Positions 52,811 through 62,115 are shown, counted from the first letter of the stretch. The stretch: DNA of 64,000 bases from Micromonospora sp. C95 (GCF_018070465.1 NZ_JAGPXT010000001.1:372001-436000), one strand, 5' to 3'. Numbers and translations: made by a program. The notes: generated by a model not told the origin, from the letters alone.

Positions 52811-53446
52811 TCAGGATGCGGCGGCCTCGCGCTGCTCGACCTCGGCAAGAGCGGCGAGCAGGGTTTCCGGTTCCTGCGCCCCGGTGACCCCGTACTTGCC
52901 GGCGAGCACGAAGGTGGGCACGCTTGTCACCCCGAGCTGCCGCGCGGCGGCCAACTCGGCCCGCAACTCGGCCACCCCTTCGTCGGAGTCGAGGAAGGTG
53001 CGGGCGTCGTCGCCGGCCAGGCCGACCGTGGCGGCCACTCCGGCCAGCGCCTCCCGGGAGCCGAGGTCGACGCCGTCGGTGAAGTGGGCCCGGTGCAGGG
53101 CCTCGACCAACTCACCGGCCCGGTCCCGCTGACCGGCCCAGTTGGTCAGCCGGTGCGCGTCGAAGGTGTTCGCCGCGATCGCCCGGTCGAAGCGCATGTC
53201 CAGACCCACGCTCGCGCCGATCTCGACGACCCGGGCGACCATCTGTCGGGCCTGCTCCTGGCCACCGAACTTCTCGGCCAGCACGTCGAGCGTCGGACGC
53301 GGCGACGGAACCGGTGACGGGTCGAGCTGGAAGGGCCGGTGCCGGATGGTCACCGTGCCGTCGTACGACGCGAGCGCCTGCGCGAACCGGCGGCGGCCGA
53401 TCCAGCACCAGGGGCAGACCACGTCGGCGTAGATGTCGATCTCCAT
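52811..53446 (-). CDS. DsbA-family oxidoreductase (FrnE-like)
   Basis: The 211-residue protein has the CPWC redox motif near the N-terminus (Cys11 and Cys14), as in FrnE/2-hydroxychromene isomerase-like DsbA proteins. The helical insert with LGVTSVPTFVLAGKYGVTGAQ (given as GVTSVPTFVLAGKYG) carries the cis-Pro loop. There is no signal peptide, so it is a cytoplasmic thiol-disulfide enzyme. ATG 53446 is used, because the longer frame begins with TTG. It converges on the YbaK gene at the hairpin at 52766. Confidence 0.92.
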   Translation of the reverse strand: MEIDIYADVVCPWCWIGRRRFAQALASYDGTVTIRHRPFQLDPSPVPSPRPTLDVLAEKFGGQEQARQMVARVVEIGASVGLDMRFDRAIAANTFDAHRLTNWAGQRDRAGELVEALHRAHFTDGVDLGSREALAGVAATVGLAGDDARTFLDSDEGVAELRAELAAARQLGVTSVPTFVLAGKYGVTGAQEPETLLAALAEVEQREAAAS

Positions 53447-53497
53447 GACCAGAGACAACCCGCTGGCCGGCAGGTCTGTTCCCGGCTGCCGCCCGGG

Positions 53498-53926
53498 TCA
53501 CGCCGTCTGTTCGCGCACCTGCCGCTTGAGTCGGGCGAGGATGGCGGTGCCACCGCGTACCCGCAGTGGGCTGATCGCCTGTGCCAGACCCATCCGCTGG
53601 TACAGGTCGTCCGGAACGGCGAGGACCTGTTCCGGGGTGGCACCGGCCAGCCCTTCGGCGAGGATGCCGGCGAACGCCCGGGTGGTGGGTGACTCCGGCG
53701 GACAGTCGAACAGGGTGTCGACGGTGCCCTCGGACGTCACCTCGGCGCGCAGGAAGAACGGGGTCTGGCACTCCACGACCTGCTCCATGCCCTCGTGGCC
53801 GGGGTGCCCGGCGGGCAGCGGCGGCACGGCGTCGGAGTACTCCAGCAGCATCTCCAGCACCACGTCGCGTGGCGCGTCGGCGAACTCGTCGACGATCTCG
53901 GCCAGCTTGCTCGGCATCTCGGGCAT
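53498..53926 (-). CDS. SufE-family protein
   Basis: The 142-residue protein has the SufE layout with active-site Cys53 in VVECQTPFFL, and the C-terminal ISPLRVRGGTAILARLK. SufE takes sulfur from a cysteine desulfurase as persulfide. The Cys motif reads VECQTP where many SufE proteins have VxGCQSQ, a usual actinobacterial variant. No sufS or other suf gene lies in the window. It precedes the rhodanese-like and DsbA neighbours only by distance. Confidence 0.88.
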   Translation of the reverse strand: MPEMPSKLAEIVDEFADAPRDVVLEMLLEYSDAVPPLPAGHPGHEGMEQVVECQTPFFLRAEVTSEGTVDTLFDCPPESPTTRAFAGILAEGLAGATPEQVLAVPDDLYQRMGLAQAISPLRVRGGTAILARLKRQVREQTA

Positions 53927-53951
53927 CCCGCCAGGCTACCGGCGGCCCTCC

Positions 53952-54377
53952 TCACACCGTCGGCGACTGCTCGCTGATCTCGCTGAGCGCCGAGGTGGGG
54001 TCGAGCTGCATGGCGAGGTCGCCGAGGGAGACGATGCCGACCAGTTTCCGCTCGTTGTCGCAGACGAGGATGCGCCGAATGCCACGCTCACGCATCAGCG
54101 ACGCGGCCTCACCGGCGGTGCAGTACTGCTCGATCATCACGACCTCGCGGGTGACGATCGAACCGATGGTGGTGGTGTTGGCGTTGGCGTTCTCGGCCAC
54201 CGCGCGTACCACGATGTCGCGGTCGGTCAGGATGCCGGCCAGGTTCGCGCCGTCGGTGACGACGACGTCGCCGATGTCGGCCTCCTTCATCACCCTGGCC
54301 GCCTCGTCGAGGGTGGTCTCCGCCGGCAGATAGATCACCTGCCGGGTCATCACGTCAGCGACCCGGTAACCGGTCAT
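53952..54377 (-). CDS. CBS domain-pair protein
   Basis: The 141-residue protein consists of two CBS domains: DVMTRQVIYLPAETTLDEAARVM (given as DVMTRQVIYLPAETTL) with GILTDRDIV, then a second starting SIVTREVVMIEQYCTA with GIVSLGDLA. CBS pairs bind adenosine nucleotides such as AMP or ATP and often act as energy sensors. It has no other domain, so the partner is unknown. ATG 54377 has GGAGGG about 7 bases upstream. Confidence 0.92.
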   Translation of the reverse strand: MTGYRVADVMTRQVIYLPAETTLDEAARVMKEADIGDVVVTDGANLAGILTDRDIVVRAVAENANANTTTIGSIVTREVVMIEQYCTAGEAASLMRERGIRRILVCDNERKLVGIVSLGDLAMQLDPTSALSEISEQSPTV

Positions 54378-54455
54378 CAGAGAGCCCTCCAGAGCAACGT
54401 TGAGCCGATCGGGATGCGGTACCCCGTCACCTGACGGCTACACCATGTTTTCCGC

Positions 54456-56186
54456 CTACCCGTTCAACAGTTTCTCCAGCACATCCGCCACGGGTAGCTC
54501 GGCACGCTCCCCGGTCGCCCGGTCGCGCAACTCGACGTACCCGTCGGCCAGGCGGCGTCCGACCACGACGGTGCGTGGGATGCCGATCAGCTCGGCGTCG
54601 GTGAACTTCACCCCGGCCGAGACGGCGGTCCGGTCGTCGACGAGCACCCGCAGGCCCGCGTCGGCGAGCCGGGCACCGAGGTCGAGCGCCGCGTCGAGCT
54701 GCGGACCCTTGCCGGCAGCCACCAGGTGTACGTCGCACGGCGCGACCGAGGTCGGCCACACCAGTCCCCGATCGTCGTGGTGCTGCTCGGCGATCGCCGC
54801 CACCGCCCGGGACACCCCGATGCCGTAGCAGCCCATGGTGGGCCGGACCGGCTTGCCCTGCGGACCGAGCACGTCCACCGCGAATGCCTCGGTGTAGCGG
54901 CGACCGAGCTGGAAGATGTGCCCGATCTCGATGCCCCGGCGCATGGTCAACCGGCCGGTGGCACAGGCCGGGCAGGGGTCACCGGGGCGCACCTCGGCGG
55001 CCTCGACCGTGCCGTCGGGGGTGAAGTCCCGGCCGCACACCACGTTCGTGGCGTGCCGGCCCGGCTCGTTCGCCCCGGTCAGCCAGGCGGTGCCCGGCAC
55101 GACCCGGGGATCGACCAGGTAGCGGACGTCGAGCTTGTCGAGGGTCTGTGGTCCGAGGTAGCCCCGCACCAACTCGGGATGCTCGTCCCAGGCGTCGAAG
55201 ACGTCCACGGTGTTCGGTGCCAGCGCGGCGGCCAGCCGTTTCAGGTCGACCTCGCGATCGCCGGGCAGCCCGACCACCAGCAGTTCGGGCGTCTCGGCAC
55301 CCGGCCGCCGTACGGTCAGCACGACGTTCTTCAGGGTGTCGGCAGCCGACCAGTCGTCCCGGCCGGCCAGCCGGCGGTCGTTCGCCAACGCGACCAGGCT
55401 GGCGATGGTCGGCGTCTCCGGGGTGTCGTGCACCTCGGTAGCCGGCTGTGCCTGCGGGTCGCCGGCCGCCGGTGCGGGCGTGGTCACCGCCTCGGTGTTC
55501 GCCGCGTAGTGGCAGTCGGTGCAGCCGACGTAGGTGTCCTCGCCGACCGGCGTGGTGGCCAGGAACTCCTCGGACGCGGAGCCGCCCATCGCGCCCGACA
55601 TCGCGTGCACCACCGTGTAGTCGAGCCCGAGCCGGTCGAAGATCCGCTGGTACGCCGCGCGGTGCCGGCCGTACGCGGCCCGCAGCCCCTCGTCGTCCAG
55701 GTCGAAGGAGTACGCGTCCTTCATCAGGAACTCGCGCCCGCGCAGCAGACCGGCGCGCGGGCGGGCCTCGTCGCGGAACTTGGTCTGGATCTGGAACAGC
55801 GTCACCGGAAGATCGCGGTACGAGGTGAACAGCTCCTTGACCAGCAGCGCGGCCAACTCCTCGTGGGTCGGTGCCAGCAGGTGCTCGGCACCGCGCCGGT
55901 CGGCCAGGGTGAAGATGTCGTCGCCGTACTCGGTCCACCGTCCGCTGGTGCGGTACGGCTCGGCGGGCAGCAGCGCCGGGAAGTGCACCTCCTGGTCGCC
56001 GATCGCGGCCATCTCGGCCCGCACGATCTCGGTGACCCGCTCCAGCACCAGCCGGCCCAGCGGCAGCCAGGTGTAGCCGCCCGGTGCCGCCCGCCGGATG
56101 TATCCGGCCCGCAGCAGCAACCGGTGGCTCGGCACCTCCGCGTCCGCCGGATCCTCCCGCAGGGTCCGAATCAGCGACGTCGACAT
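54456..56186 (-). CDS. proS: Proline--tRNA ligase
   Basis: The 576-residue class II synthetase charges tRNA-Pro. It has motif 1 [14 protein letters not shown], motif 2 [21 protein letters not shown], shown as [14 protein letters not shown], and motif 3 [17 protein letters not shown]. The middle of the protein has the bacterial INS editing domain ([10 protein letters not shown]... to [11 protein letters not shown]), which clears Ala-tRNA-Pro. ATG 56186 ([11 protein letters not shown]) fits the family. An upstream TTG/ATG at 56198 is also open. A YbaK protein is encoded about 2 kb away. Confidence 0.97.
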   Translation of the reverse strand: MSTSLIRTLREDPADAEVPSHRLLLRAGYIRRAAPGGYTWLPLGRLVLERVTEIVRAEMAAIGDQEVHFPALLPAEPYRTSGRWTEYGDDIFTLADRRGAEHLLAPTHEELAALLVKELFTSYRDLPVTLFQIQTKFRDEARPRAGLLRGREFLMKDAYSFDLDDEGLRAAYGRHRAAYQRIFDRLGLDYTVVHAMSGAMGGSASEEFLATTPVGEDTYVGCTDCHYAANTEAVTTPAPAAGDPQAQPATEVHDTPETPTIASLVALANDRRLAGRDDWSAADTLKNVVLTVRRPGAETPELLVVGLPGDREVDLKRLAAALAPNTVDVFDAWDEHPELVRGYLGPQTLDKLDVRYLVDPRVVPGTAWLTGANEPGRHATNVVCGRDFTPDGTVEAAEVRPGDPCPACATGRLTMRRGIEIGHIFQLGRRYTEAFAVDVLGPQGKPVRPTMGCYGIGVSRAVAAIAEQHHDDRGLVWPTSVAPCDVHLVAAGKGPQLDAALDLGARLADAGLRVLVDDRTAVSAGVKFTDAELIGIPRTVVVGRRLADGYVELRDRATGERAELPVADVLEKLLNG

Positions 56187-56250
56187 CCGCAGCAACACCC
56201 CCGCACCCTAAACCCCCACCCGTTACGTCCCCGACCCATTAATTCGGCGA

Positions 56251-56296
56251 ATCTTGGTGCGGCAGCGCCCTCATAGGGGCGTCCGAGCACCAAGAT
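56251..56296. repeat. Intergenic inverted repeat between proS and the hydrolase gene
   Basis: ATCTTGGTGC (56251-56260) pairs perfectly with GCACCAAGAT (56287-56296). An inner hairpin, CGCCC with GGGCG plus a T-G pair (56266-56281), has a CATA loop. The element lies between the divergent proS and hydrolase genes. A promoter must share this region. Confidence 0.8.
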
Positions 56297-56367
56297 CTGT
56301 GGAAGCTCGCTTGGGGAGGAGCTTGACGTTTTAGGTTTGGGGGAATGTCGTTCATGGGGGTGGGGGC

Positions 56368-57264
56368 TTGTTCACTGACGTGCGGAAGGTCGAGGCCGGG
56401 GTGCTCGACGTCGGTTACGTCGACGCCGGCCCGCCGGACGGTGCGGTGGTGCTCCTGCTGCACGGCTGGCCGTACGACATCCACAGCTTCGCCGAGGTCG
56501 TGCCCCTGCTGACCAGCGCCGGTCACCGGGTGCTGCTGCCCTACGCGCGTGGCTACGGCAGCACCCGGTTCCGGTCCGCCGACGCGATGCGAAACGGCGA
56601 GCCGGCCGCCCTCGCGGTAGACACCGTGGCGTTCCTCGACGCGCTGGAGGTCGAGCGGGCGACCCTGGCCGGGTTCGACTGGGGTGGCCGCAGCGCCGGC
56701 ATCGTGGCCGCGCTCTGGCCGGAGCGCTGCCGGGGGCTGGTCGCGGTGAGCGGCTACCTGATCGACGGCCAGGCGTCGGGTCGGGTGCCGCTGGCCCCGG
56801 TGGCCGAGCACGCCTGGTGGTATCAGTACTACTTCGCCACCGAACGCGGCCGGGAGGGCTACGCGCGTAACACCCGCGACTTCGCCAAACTGATCTGGCA
56901 GACGGCCTCGCCGGAGTGGGACTTCGACGACGCCACCTTCGACCGCAGCGCGGCGGCGCTCGACAATCCGGACCACGTCGACATCGTCATCCACAACTAC
57001 CGGTGGCGGCTGGGCCTGGCCGACGGGGAGCCGCAGTACGCGGACCTGGAGGAGCGGCTGGCCGGCAAACCGCCGATCACCGTGCCGACGATCAGCCTGG
57101 AAGGGGACGCCAACGGCTCACCCCACCCGGAACCCGAGGCGTACGCCAAGCAGTTCACCGGCCCGTACGAGCACCGCACGGTCAGCGGCGGGGTGGGGCA
57201 CAACCTGCCGCAGGAGGCACCGCAGGCCTTCGCCGACGCCGTGCTGACGGTCGCCGCCCGCTGA
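56368..57264 (+). CDS. Epoxide-hydrolase-like alpha/beta hydrolase
   Basis: The 298-residue protein has the oxyanion motif HGWP, the nucleophile elbow GFDWGGRSAG with Asp instead of Ser, and a C-terminal His in GGVGHNLPQEAP. An Asp nucleophile plus HGxP is diagnostic of epoxide hydrolases and related dehalogenases. The cap domain holds aromatic residues (AWWYQYYFATERGR), including the possible ring-opening tyrosines. TTG 56368 or GTG 56380 is the start; both lie after GGGGG. The gene is divergent from proS across the inverted repeat. Confidence 0.87.
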   Translation: MFTDVRKVEAGVLDVGYVDAGPPDGAVVLLLHGWPYDIHSFAEVVPLLTSAGHRVLLPYARGYGSTRFRSADAMRNGEPAALAVDTVAFLDALEVERATLAGFDWGGRSAGIVAALWPERCRGLVAVSGYLIDGQASGRVPLAPVAEHAWWYQYYFATERGREGYARNTRDFAKLIWQTASPEWDFDDATFDRSAAALDNPDHVDIVIHNYRWRLGLADGEPQYADLEERLAGKPPITVPTISLEGDANGSPHPEPEAYAKQFTGPYEHRTVSGGVGHNLPQEAPQAFADAVLTVAAR

Positions 57265-57323
57265 CCCACCCCGCCGGACCAGCGCTCGGTGGTCCGCCCG
57301 GTTGCGGCGACGCCGCTGATCCA

Positions 57324-57385
57324 CTCCGGTTGCGGCATCATGCGGCCTCCGGCGGCCGGGAAGCCCCCAGATGCCGCAACCGGAG
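57324..57385. repeat. Inverted repeat with GATGCCGCA core
   Basis: CTCCGGTTGCGGCATC (57324-57339) is the exact complement of GATGCCGCAACCGGAG (57370-57385), a 16-bp perfect stem with a 30-base loop. It lies 60 bases after the hydrolase stop and may act as its terminator. The core GATGCCGCA resembles the direct repeats at 40977-41033. Confidence 0.8.
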
Positions 57386-57507
57386 AGCGCCGGACGCCCA
57401 CCTCGGCGTTTCAGGCGGTGGCGGCCTGCTATGGCTGGCCAAAGTCGATCGTGGAGCGTGGTGACCGGGCGCGGCAGGCGGCCGTACCGTCTCGTGGTCG
57501 GGCCGGG

Positions 57508-57858
57508 ATGCCGGTGCCGCGTCGCGGCCCGGCGGCTGAGCGGCCCCGGCGGCACCCGCTGGACGGCCCGCAGCATCTGCCGCTCCGACCACTCTGGTTG
57601 TGCCGCGCCTGCGGGCTGTCCTGGCCATGCGCCGAGGCCCGGCTGCTGCTCCGAGTCGAGTACGACAACCGCTGGCTGGACCTGGCCGTCTACCTGTCCG
57701 GGCTCTACTACGAGGCGACCCACGACCTGTTCCGGCAGAACCCGGAGGGCGGCCCCACTCCGCGCGAGCTGTTCCAGCGGTTCGTGGCGTGGGGCCCGTA
57801 CCGTCGCCCGGCCGTCGCCCTACCGCCGGCCTGCACCGGCCGCTGCCGTACCACCTGA
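57508..57858 (+). CDS. Small Cys-rich protein of unknown function
   Basis: From ATG 57508 the product has 116 residues. It contains a CRACGLSWPC motif, which has the CxxC...C pattern of a small zinc ribbon, followed by a helical region (AEARLLLRVEYDNRWLDLAVY... given as LLLRVEYDNRWLDLAVY). I recall many short actinomycete proteins with a CRACG-PWPC motif, of unknown role. The start is uncertain, because the frame is open back to 57289. No partner is evident. Confidence 0.65.
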   Translation: MPVPRRGPAAERPRRHPLDGPQHLPLRPLWLCRACGLSWPCAEARLLLRVEYDNRWLDLAVYLSGLYYEATHDLFRQNPEGGPTPRELFQRFVAWGPYRRPAVALPPACTGRCRTT

Positions 57859-58049
57859 CCCGGACCGGCTTCGGGCTCGCCGGACCGGGGTCGGCCCATG
57901 GGGCTGCGGGCCCGGAGTTGGCGTGCGCGATGGTGGCCGATCTGGGGTCGGCGGGCTCGGTACCGGCCGGCCCCAGGCTGACTACCCCGGCCCGGCCGGC
58001 CCGCGCTGACCGGCCGGCTGGGGCGACCGGCCCAGCTCCGGCGGACGGA

Positions 58050-59270
58050 TCAGGAAGCGGTGGTGTCCTCGCCGGAGACGAAGGCGACCGAGCGACGGCG
58101 TCGGGCGAGCAGCAGCACGATGCCCGCGGCGACCATGGCGAGACCGGCTCCGGCGATCAGCCCGGCCTGCGGCCCGGTGACCGGCAGGCCACCCCCGCCA
58201 CCGTTGTCGTCGTCCTTCTGCGCGGCGACCACGACGGCGTATCCGTCCTGGTTGTCGCTGGCGTCGACGTCGGCCGCCGGTACGGCGACGGCGTTCGCCG
58301 GCAGCACGGCCGGCTCCGGGGTGGCGCGGGCGCTGATGCCTTCGGTAAGGCCCTCGACCTGCACGGTCCCGCCACCCAGGGTGACCGGCGCCTCGACGTC
58401 GGCCGGCACCGTAACCAGGTTGTACAGCTCGACAGCAGAGTGGACGTCGTCGTTCGGCTCGGTGTCCTCGCCGATCGGCACGAGCGCGAGCGAATCGTAG
58501 GTGCAGACCGTCGACCGTCCGTCGTCGTCGACCGCGCACTCCTGCGGCGGCCGGGTGAAGGTCACGCCCTCGGGCAGGCGCAGGGTGACGGTGACACCGC
58601 TCACCGCCTGCCGCCCGTGGTTGACGATCCGGTACCGCACCGCGCCCGTCTCACCCGGATGCAACGTCCCGGTGGTTTCCAACCGGCCGCCGGCACCGAC
58701 GCGCACCGACTGCTTGACGTCCGGCGCCACCACCGACAGGTCGGCTGCGGAGTCGTCGACCACGGCGAGCGGGAAGGTCTTCTTGTCGGTGATCCGCTCC
58801 CCGTTCTCACCCCAGGCCACGCCGACCTCGACCTCGAACGTGCCTTCGAAAGGCTCCGGCGTCCCCCGGACATTGATGTCGATGGGAATGTCCGAGGTTC
58901 CGCCGGGTGCCGGCAGCAACTCAGGACGAATGTCCTTCGCGATCCGGCAGTACCAACTTCCGCTGTCACCGTCGCACTCGCCGGAGCCGGCGCGTTCCGT
59001 CCAGTCGACCGTGGCCTTATCGAACCAGTCGAATTCGAGGGGGCGGACGCGGAACTGGATTTCGCTCGGCGTCTCGTCGGTCAGGTTGGTCACCTTCAGG
59101 TGGACCCTCTTCTTGCTGACTCCCACCGGAACCGTCGTACCTGGTACATCGAAGGTGAACTTCGGGTCCGGGTCGACCGCCGAGGCGGGACCGGCGGGGA
59201 CAGCGATCCCGCCGACGAGAAGCAGCGCGGCAGCGGCTGTGCGTGACAGCCAGCGACGACCAACGGCCAC
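58050..59270 (-). CDS. LPXTG-anchored cell-surface protein
   Basis: From GTG 59270 (AAGGA 7 bases upstream) the protein has 406 residues. The signal peptide is VAVGRRWLSRTAAAALLLVGG with an AxA-like ASA end. A conserved-repeat-like beta domain follows (TVTLRLPEGVTF and similar). The C-terminus carries the sorting signal LPVTG, a hydrophobic helix (AGLIAGAGLAMVAAGIVLLLA, shown as GLIAGAGLAMVAAGIVLL) and RRRR. This is a substrate of a class E/D-like sortase. No sortase gene is in the window. The function is unknown; it may be structural or adhesive. Confidence 0.88.
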   Translation of the reverse strand: MAVGRRWLSRTAAAALLLVGGIAVPAGPASAVDPDPKFTFDVPGTTVPVGVSKKRVHLKVTNLTDETPSEIQFRVRPLEFDWFDKATVDWTERAGSGECDGDSGSWYCRIAKDIRPELLPAPGGTSDIPIDINVRGTPEPFEGTFEVEVGVAWGENGERITDKKTFPLAVVDDSAADLSVVAPDVKQSVRVGAGGRLETTGTLHPGETGAVRYRIVNHGRQAVSGVTVTLRLPEGVTFTRPPQECAVDDDGRSTVCTYDSLALVPIGEDTEPNDDVHSAVELYNLVTVPADVEAPVTLGGGTVQVEGLTEGISARATPEPAVLPANAVAVPAADVDASDNQDGYAVVVAAQKDDDNGGGGGLPVTGPQAGLIAGAGLAMVAAGIVLLLARRRRSVAFVSGEDTTAS

Positions 59271-59476
59271 AGCGGATTCCTTCAGATGAACGGCGCATGA
59301 ACGAAGCGTGTGGCTCAGGACACTACTCGTGCTGGCCCCGTCGCGTGGACCCCGCTCACCTCGATGACGTCCGCCACGTTCCCCCGCACGGGGCACCGCC
59401 ACGAGGGTGGCCGATGCAAAACTTCCGGTGGTAGGCAGGAGTTCCCTTCCCTACTCGCACGTCGGAGGAGTGAGCA

Positions 59477-60244
59477 GTGCGCTGGCGCAGTTACGTGGCG
59501 GTCGGGGACAGCTTCACCGAGGGTCTGGACGACGCATACCCGGACGGCAGCTTCCGGGGTTGGGCGGATCTGGTGGCCACCCGGCTCGCCGCCGAGGCCG
59601 GCCCCGACTTCACGTACGCCAACCTGGCCATCCGGGGGCGGACCTTCCCGAGCGTGGTCGCCGAGCAGGCACCGGCGGCGCTGGCGATGAAGCCCGACCT
59701 GATCAGTTTCGCGGCGGGCGGCAACGACGTGCTACGGCGCAGTTTCGACCCGGACACCCTGGTGACCCGCTTCGACGAGGTGGTCCGTCGGCTGCGTAGC
59801 GGTGGTGCCGACGTGCTGCTGTTCCGGTTCGCCGACGTGATGGCGCGGCTGCCCGGCCAGCGGCTCATCGCGCCCCGGGTCGCCCTGCTCAACCGTGCTG
59901 TGGGAGAGACCGCCGAGCGGCACGGCGCCATCCTGGTCGACCTGTACGCCGACGACACGTACCTGAACCCGCTGCTCTGGAGCACCGACCGGCTGCACCT
60001 GTCCCCGGCCGGGCACCGCCGCGTCGCCGGCCAGGTGCTCAACGCCCTCGGCGTCGGCTGCGACGAGGAGTGGCTGCTGGTCCCGCCGAACCCGGAGCCG
60101 ACCCCCTGGCTTTCCGCCCGCACCGCCGACCTGCGCTGGGCCGGCCAACACCTGGCCCCCTGGATCAGACGCCGCCTCACCGGCCGCTCCTCCGGCGACA
60201 CCCGCACCGCCAAACGCCCCACCCTCACCCCCCTAACCGACTAA
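59477..60244 (+). CDS. SGNH/GDSL-family hydrolase
   Basis: The 255-residue protein has the four SGNH blocks: GDSFTEG with the nucleophile Ser, Gly in NLAIRGRTF, Asn in GGNDVL and the C-terminal Asp-x-x-His in STDRLHLSPAG. These esterases hydrolyse lipids or acetylated sugars. There is no signal peptide, so it is cytoplasmic. GTG 59477 has GGAGGAG about 9 bases upstream. It is divergent from the surface protein gene; its end meets the inverted repeat at 60268. Confidence 0.92.
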   Translation: MRWRSYVAVGDSFTEGLDDAYPDGSFRGWADLVATRLAAEAGPDFTYANLAIRGRTFPSVVAEQAPAALAMKPDLISFAAGGNDVLRRSFDPDTLVTRFDEVVRRLRSGGADVLLFRFADVMARLPGQRLIAPRVALLNRAVGETAERHGAILVDLYADDTYLNPLLWSTDRLHLSPAGHRRVAGQVLNALGVGCDEEWLLVPPNPEPTPWLSARTADLRWAGQHLAPWIRRRLTGRSSGDTRTAKRPTLTPLTD

Positions 60245-60267
60245 CCCCCACCCACCCCTCTCCTGTC

Positions 60268-60322
60268 GATCATGAAGTTATTGCCCTAGTTGATCTCCGG
60301 ATCGGGCAATAACTTCATGATC
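60268..60322. repeat. Intergenic inverted repeat, GATCATGA family
   Basis: GATCATGAAGTTATTGCCC (60268-60286) is the exact complement of 60304-60322, a 19-bp perfect stem with a 17-base loop. It lies between convergent genes, so it can end both transcripts. The same GATCATGA-GTTA outer sequence occurs in the repeat at 63119-63179. Confidence 0.9.
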
Positions 60323-60350
60323 AACGGGCGTCGGAGAGCGTCGGAGGGGG

Positions 60351-61607
60351 CTACTGGGTGCGGAAGCGGATCCAGGTGCGGTCGGTGGCGGAGCCGACGC
60401 CTAGGTAGATGGCGGGCGGGCTGTACAGCTTGAGGGTGCCGTCGGGCAGCGTGCGAAAGTACGGGACGTCCTTGCGGTCTGACCAGAGGCCGTCCAGTTC
60501 GGGTACGGGTGTGTAGCGGCCGTCCACGACGTATCCACCTCCACCTTTCGTCCTGGTCAGCCAGAGCAGCCCGTCGTTGCCGGCCTCGACCGAGTACGTG
60601 TCGCCGGGCAGTCGGGCACCCTTGCGCCAGGTGTCGCCCACCAGCCGCCACGTGCGAGTGGGGTTCGGTACCGCGTCTTCGGACTGGGAGTCGACCAGCC
60701 ACACGTCCGCGCCGTCCGGAGAGACCAGCAGGCTGGCGGCTCCGGTCACCGGCGGCAGTTCCCGCCAGGTCTTCGCCCCGTCGCCGCTGACCACGACGGT
60801 CAGCTTCTTCCCTTCCCGCACACCTACCCACAGGCGGCCGTCACCGCCCTCGACGAGTTGATAATTCTTGGCAAGGACCACCGGTGGTTGGCTGACGCCG
60901 CCACCCCCGGTGACTCGGGTGAGCTGCTGGCGGGGGCAGGCAGGTGGTTGCAGACCGTTGCCGCCAGGGCAGTGGATCAGGAACCCACCACTGGTCGCCA
61001 CGAAGAGCAGGGCTGCCGTGGGTGGCCCTTCACCGGGGTATTCGGTGAAGGTCGCACCGCCGTCCGTGGTGACGAAGTACCGATTGCCGTCCCTCATGAC
61101 GAGGCGGTGGGCGTCCAGCGGAAGTAGCTCCAGGTAATCGAAGGATCCAGGCCCGGCGACCGACGGCGGCACCGTGACTTCCCGCCAGGTCGCGCCGCCG
61201 TCCGTGGTCCGGATGACGGCCCGCTCGCAGTCTCCGGTCAGGTCCCGGCCGAAGCAGGTGTCGCTGTAGGACCATCCGTGTCGGGCGTCGACGAATCGTG
61301 GCTGAACGTGAGCAGCGGTTGCGCCGGGGGCGCCGACGCGCCGGTCGATCAGGGTTCCGTCCGGCACGAGCGTCGTCGACGGACTCGGCATGGGATTGGG
61401 CGGAGGCGGCATGGCGTCCGCACCACTCAACACGTACGCCCCGACGGGACCCGCCACGAGAAGTGCGACCCAACCGGCCAGCAGGTGTCGCCAACCCCGA
61501 CGACGGCGTACCCGGTGCTGGACATCGGCTACGCCCGGCGGGCGGAAGGTCGGAGCGGCGGTCGCCTCGAACTCGGCGAACAGCTTGTCCAGGTTGATCT
61601 CACGCAC
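60351..61607 (-). CDS. Membrane-anchored beta-propeller protein, possible sigma regulator
   Basis: From GTG 61607 (AGGAGG about 9 bases upstream) the protein has 418 residues. A cytoplasmic tail of about 45 residues (starting [15 protein letters not shown]) precedes one membrane helix (LLAGWVALLVAGPVGAYVL). The outside part has Asp-box BNR motifs, RTTDGGATWREV, VTTDGGATFTEYP and SGDGAKTWRELPP, typical of beta-propellers. The gene overlaps the sigma stop by 8 bases, so both are co-expressed. Such a sigma plus propeller pairing fits an anti-sigma or sensor role, but no anti-sigma domain is recognised. Confidence 0.8.
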   Translation of the reverse strand: MREINLDKLFAEFEATAAPTFRPPGVADVQHRVRRRRGWRHLLAGWVALLVAGPVGAYVLSGADAMPPPPNPMPSPSTTLVPDGTLIDRRVGAPGATAAHVQPRFVDARHGWSYSDTCFGRDLTGDCERAVIRTTDGGATWREVTVPPSVAGPGSFDYLELLPLDAHRLVMRDGNRYFVTTDGGATFTEYPGEGPPTAALLFVATSGGFLIHCPGGNGLQPPACPRQQLTRVTGGGGVSQPPVVLAKNYQLVEGGDGRLWVGVREGKKLTVVVSGDGAKTWRELPPVTGAASLLVSPDGADVWLVDSQSEDAVPNPTRTWRLVGDTWRKGARLPGDTYSVEAGNDGLLWLTRTKGGGGYVVDGRYTPVPELDGLWSDRKDVPYFRTLPDGTLKLYSPPAIYLGVGSATDRTWIRFRTQ

Positions 61608-62115
61608 GGCCGGCCTCCTGCCGCTCGGTGAGGTGCCGGGCAAGGGTGGTACGGGCCCGCGACAGCCAGGACTTGACCGTCCCCTCCGGTACGCCGAGCT
61701 GGTCGGCGATCTCCGCGACGGTGAGCTGGGCCAGGTGGTGCAGCACGATCGCCCGGCGTTGGGCGGCGGGCAGGATGGTGAGTGCGTCCAGCAGCACCAC
61801 CCGGTCCGGGTTCGGACCCGGTACGTGCTCCTCCCGCTGCCGGGCCAGATGGCGGACGGCGGTACGGATCCGACGCAGTCGACTGGTGGCCAGGTTCCAG
61901 GCCACCCGGCGGACGAACGCCGACGGATCGTCGTACGCGCTGATCCGGTCCCAGCGTTCCAGCGCTCGGCAGAACGCCTCCTGGGTGAGGTCCTGCGCCT
62001 CGGCGTGATCACCGAGGTAGGCGTAGAGCTGCACCGCGACCCGCTGGAAGTGGGCCTGATAGAACTCGCTGAAACCCACCGGCGGTGGGTCGGCCCCTGG
62101 TGGCGCTCCGGTCAT
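61600..62115 (-). CDS. ECF sigma factor of the SigE group
   Basis: The 171-residue protein has sigma region 2 ([23 protein letters not shown], shown as [17 protein letters not shown], then [14 protein letters not shown]) and region 4 ([20 protein letters not shown] with the helix-turn-helix [16 protein letters not shown]). This is the SigE/SigM-50-like family with many members in Micromonosporaceae. ATG 62115 has GAGGAC upstream. It is in one operon with the propeller protein that follows it on the minus strand. Confidence 0.95.
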   Translation of the reverse strand: MTGAPPGADPPPVGFSEFYQAHFQRVAVQLYAYLGDHAEAQDLTQEAFCRALERWDRISAYDDPSAFVRRVAWNLATSRLRRIRTAVRHLARQREEHVPGPNPDRVVLLDALTILPAAQRRAIVLHHLAQLTVAEIADQLGVPEGTVKSWLSRARTTLARHLTERQEAGRA

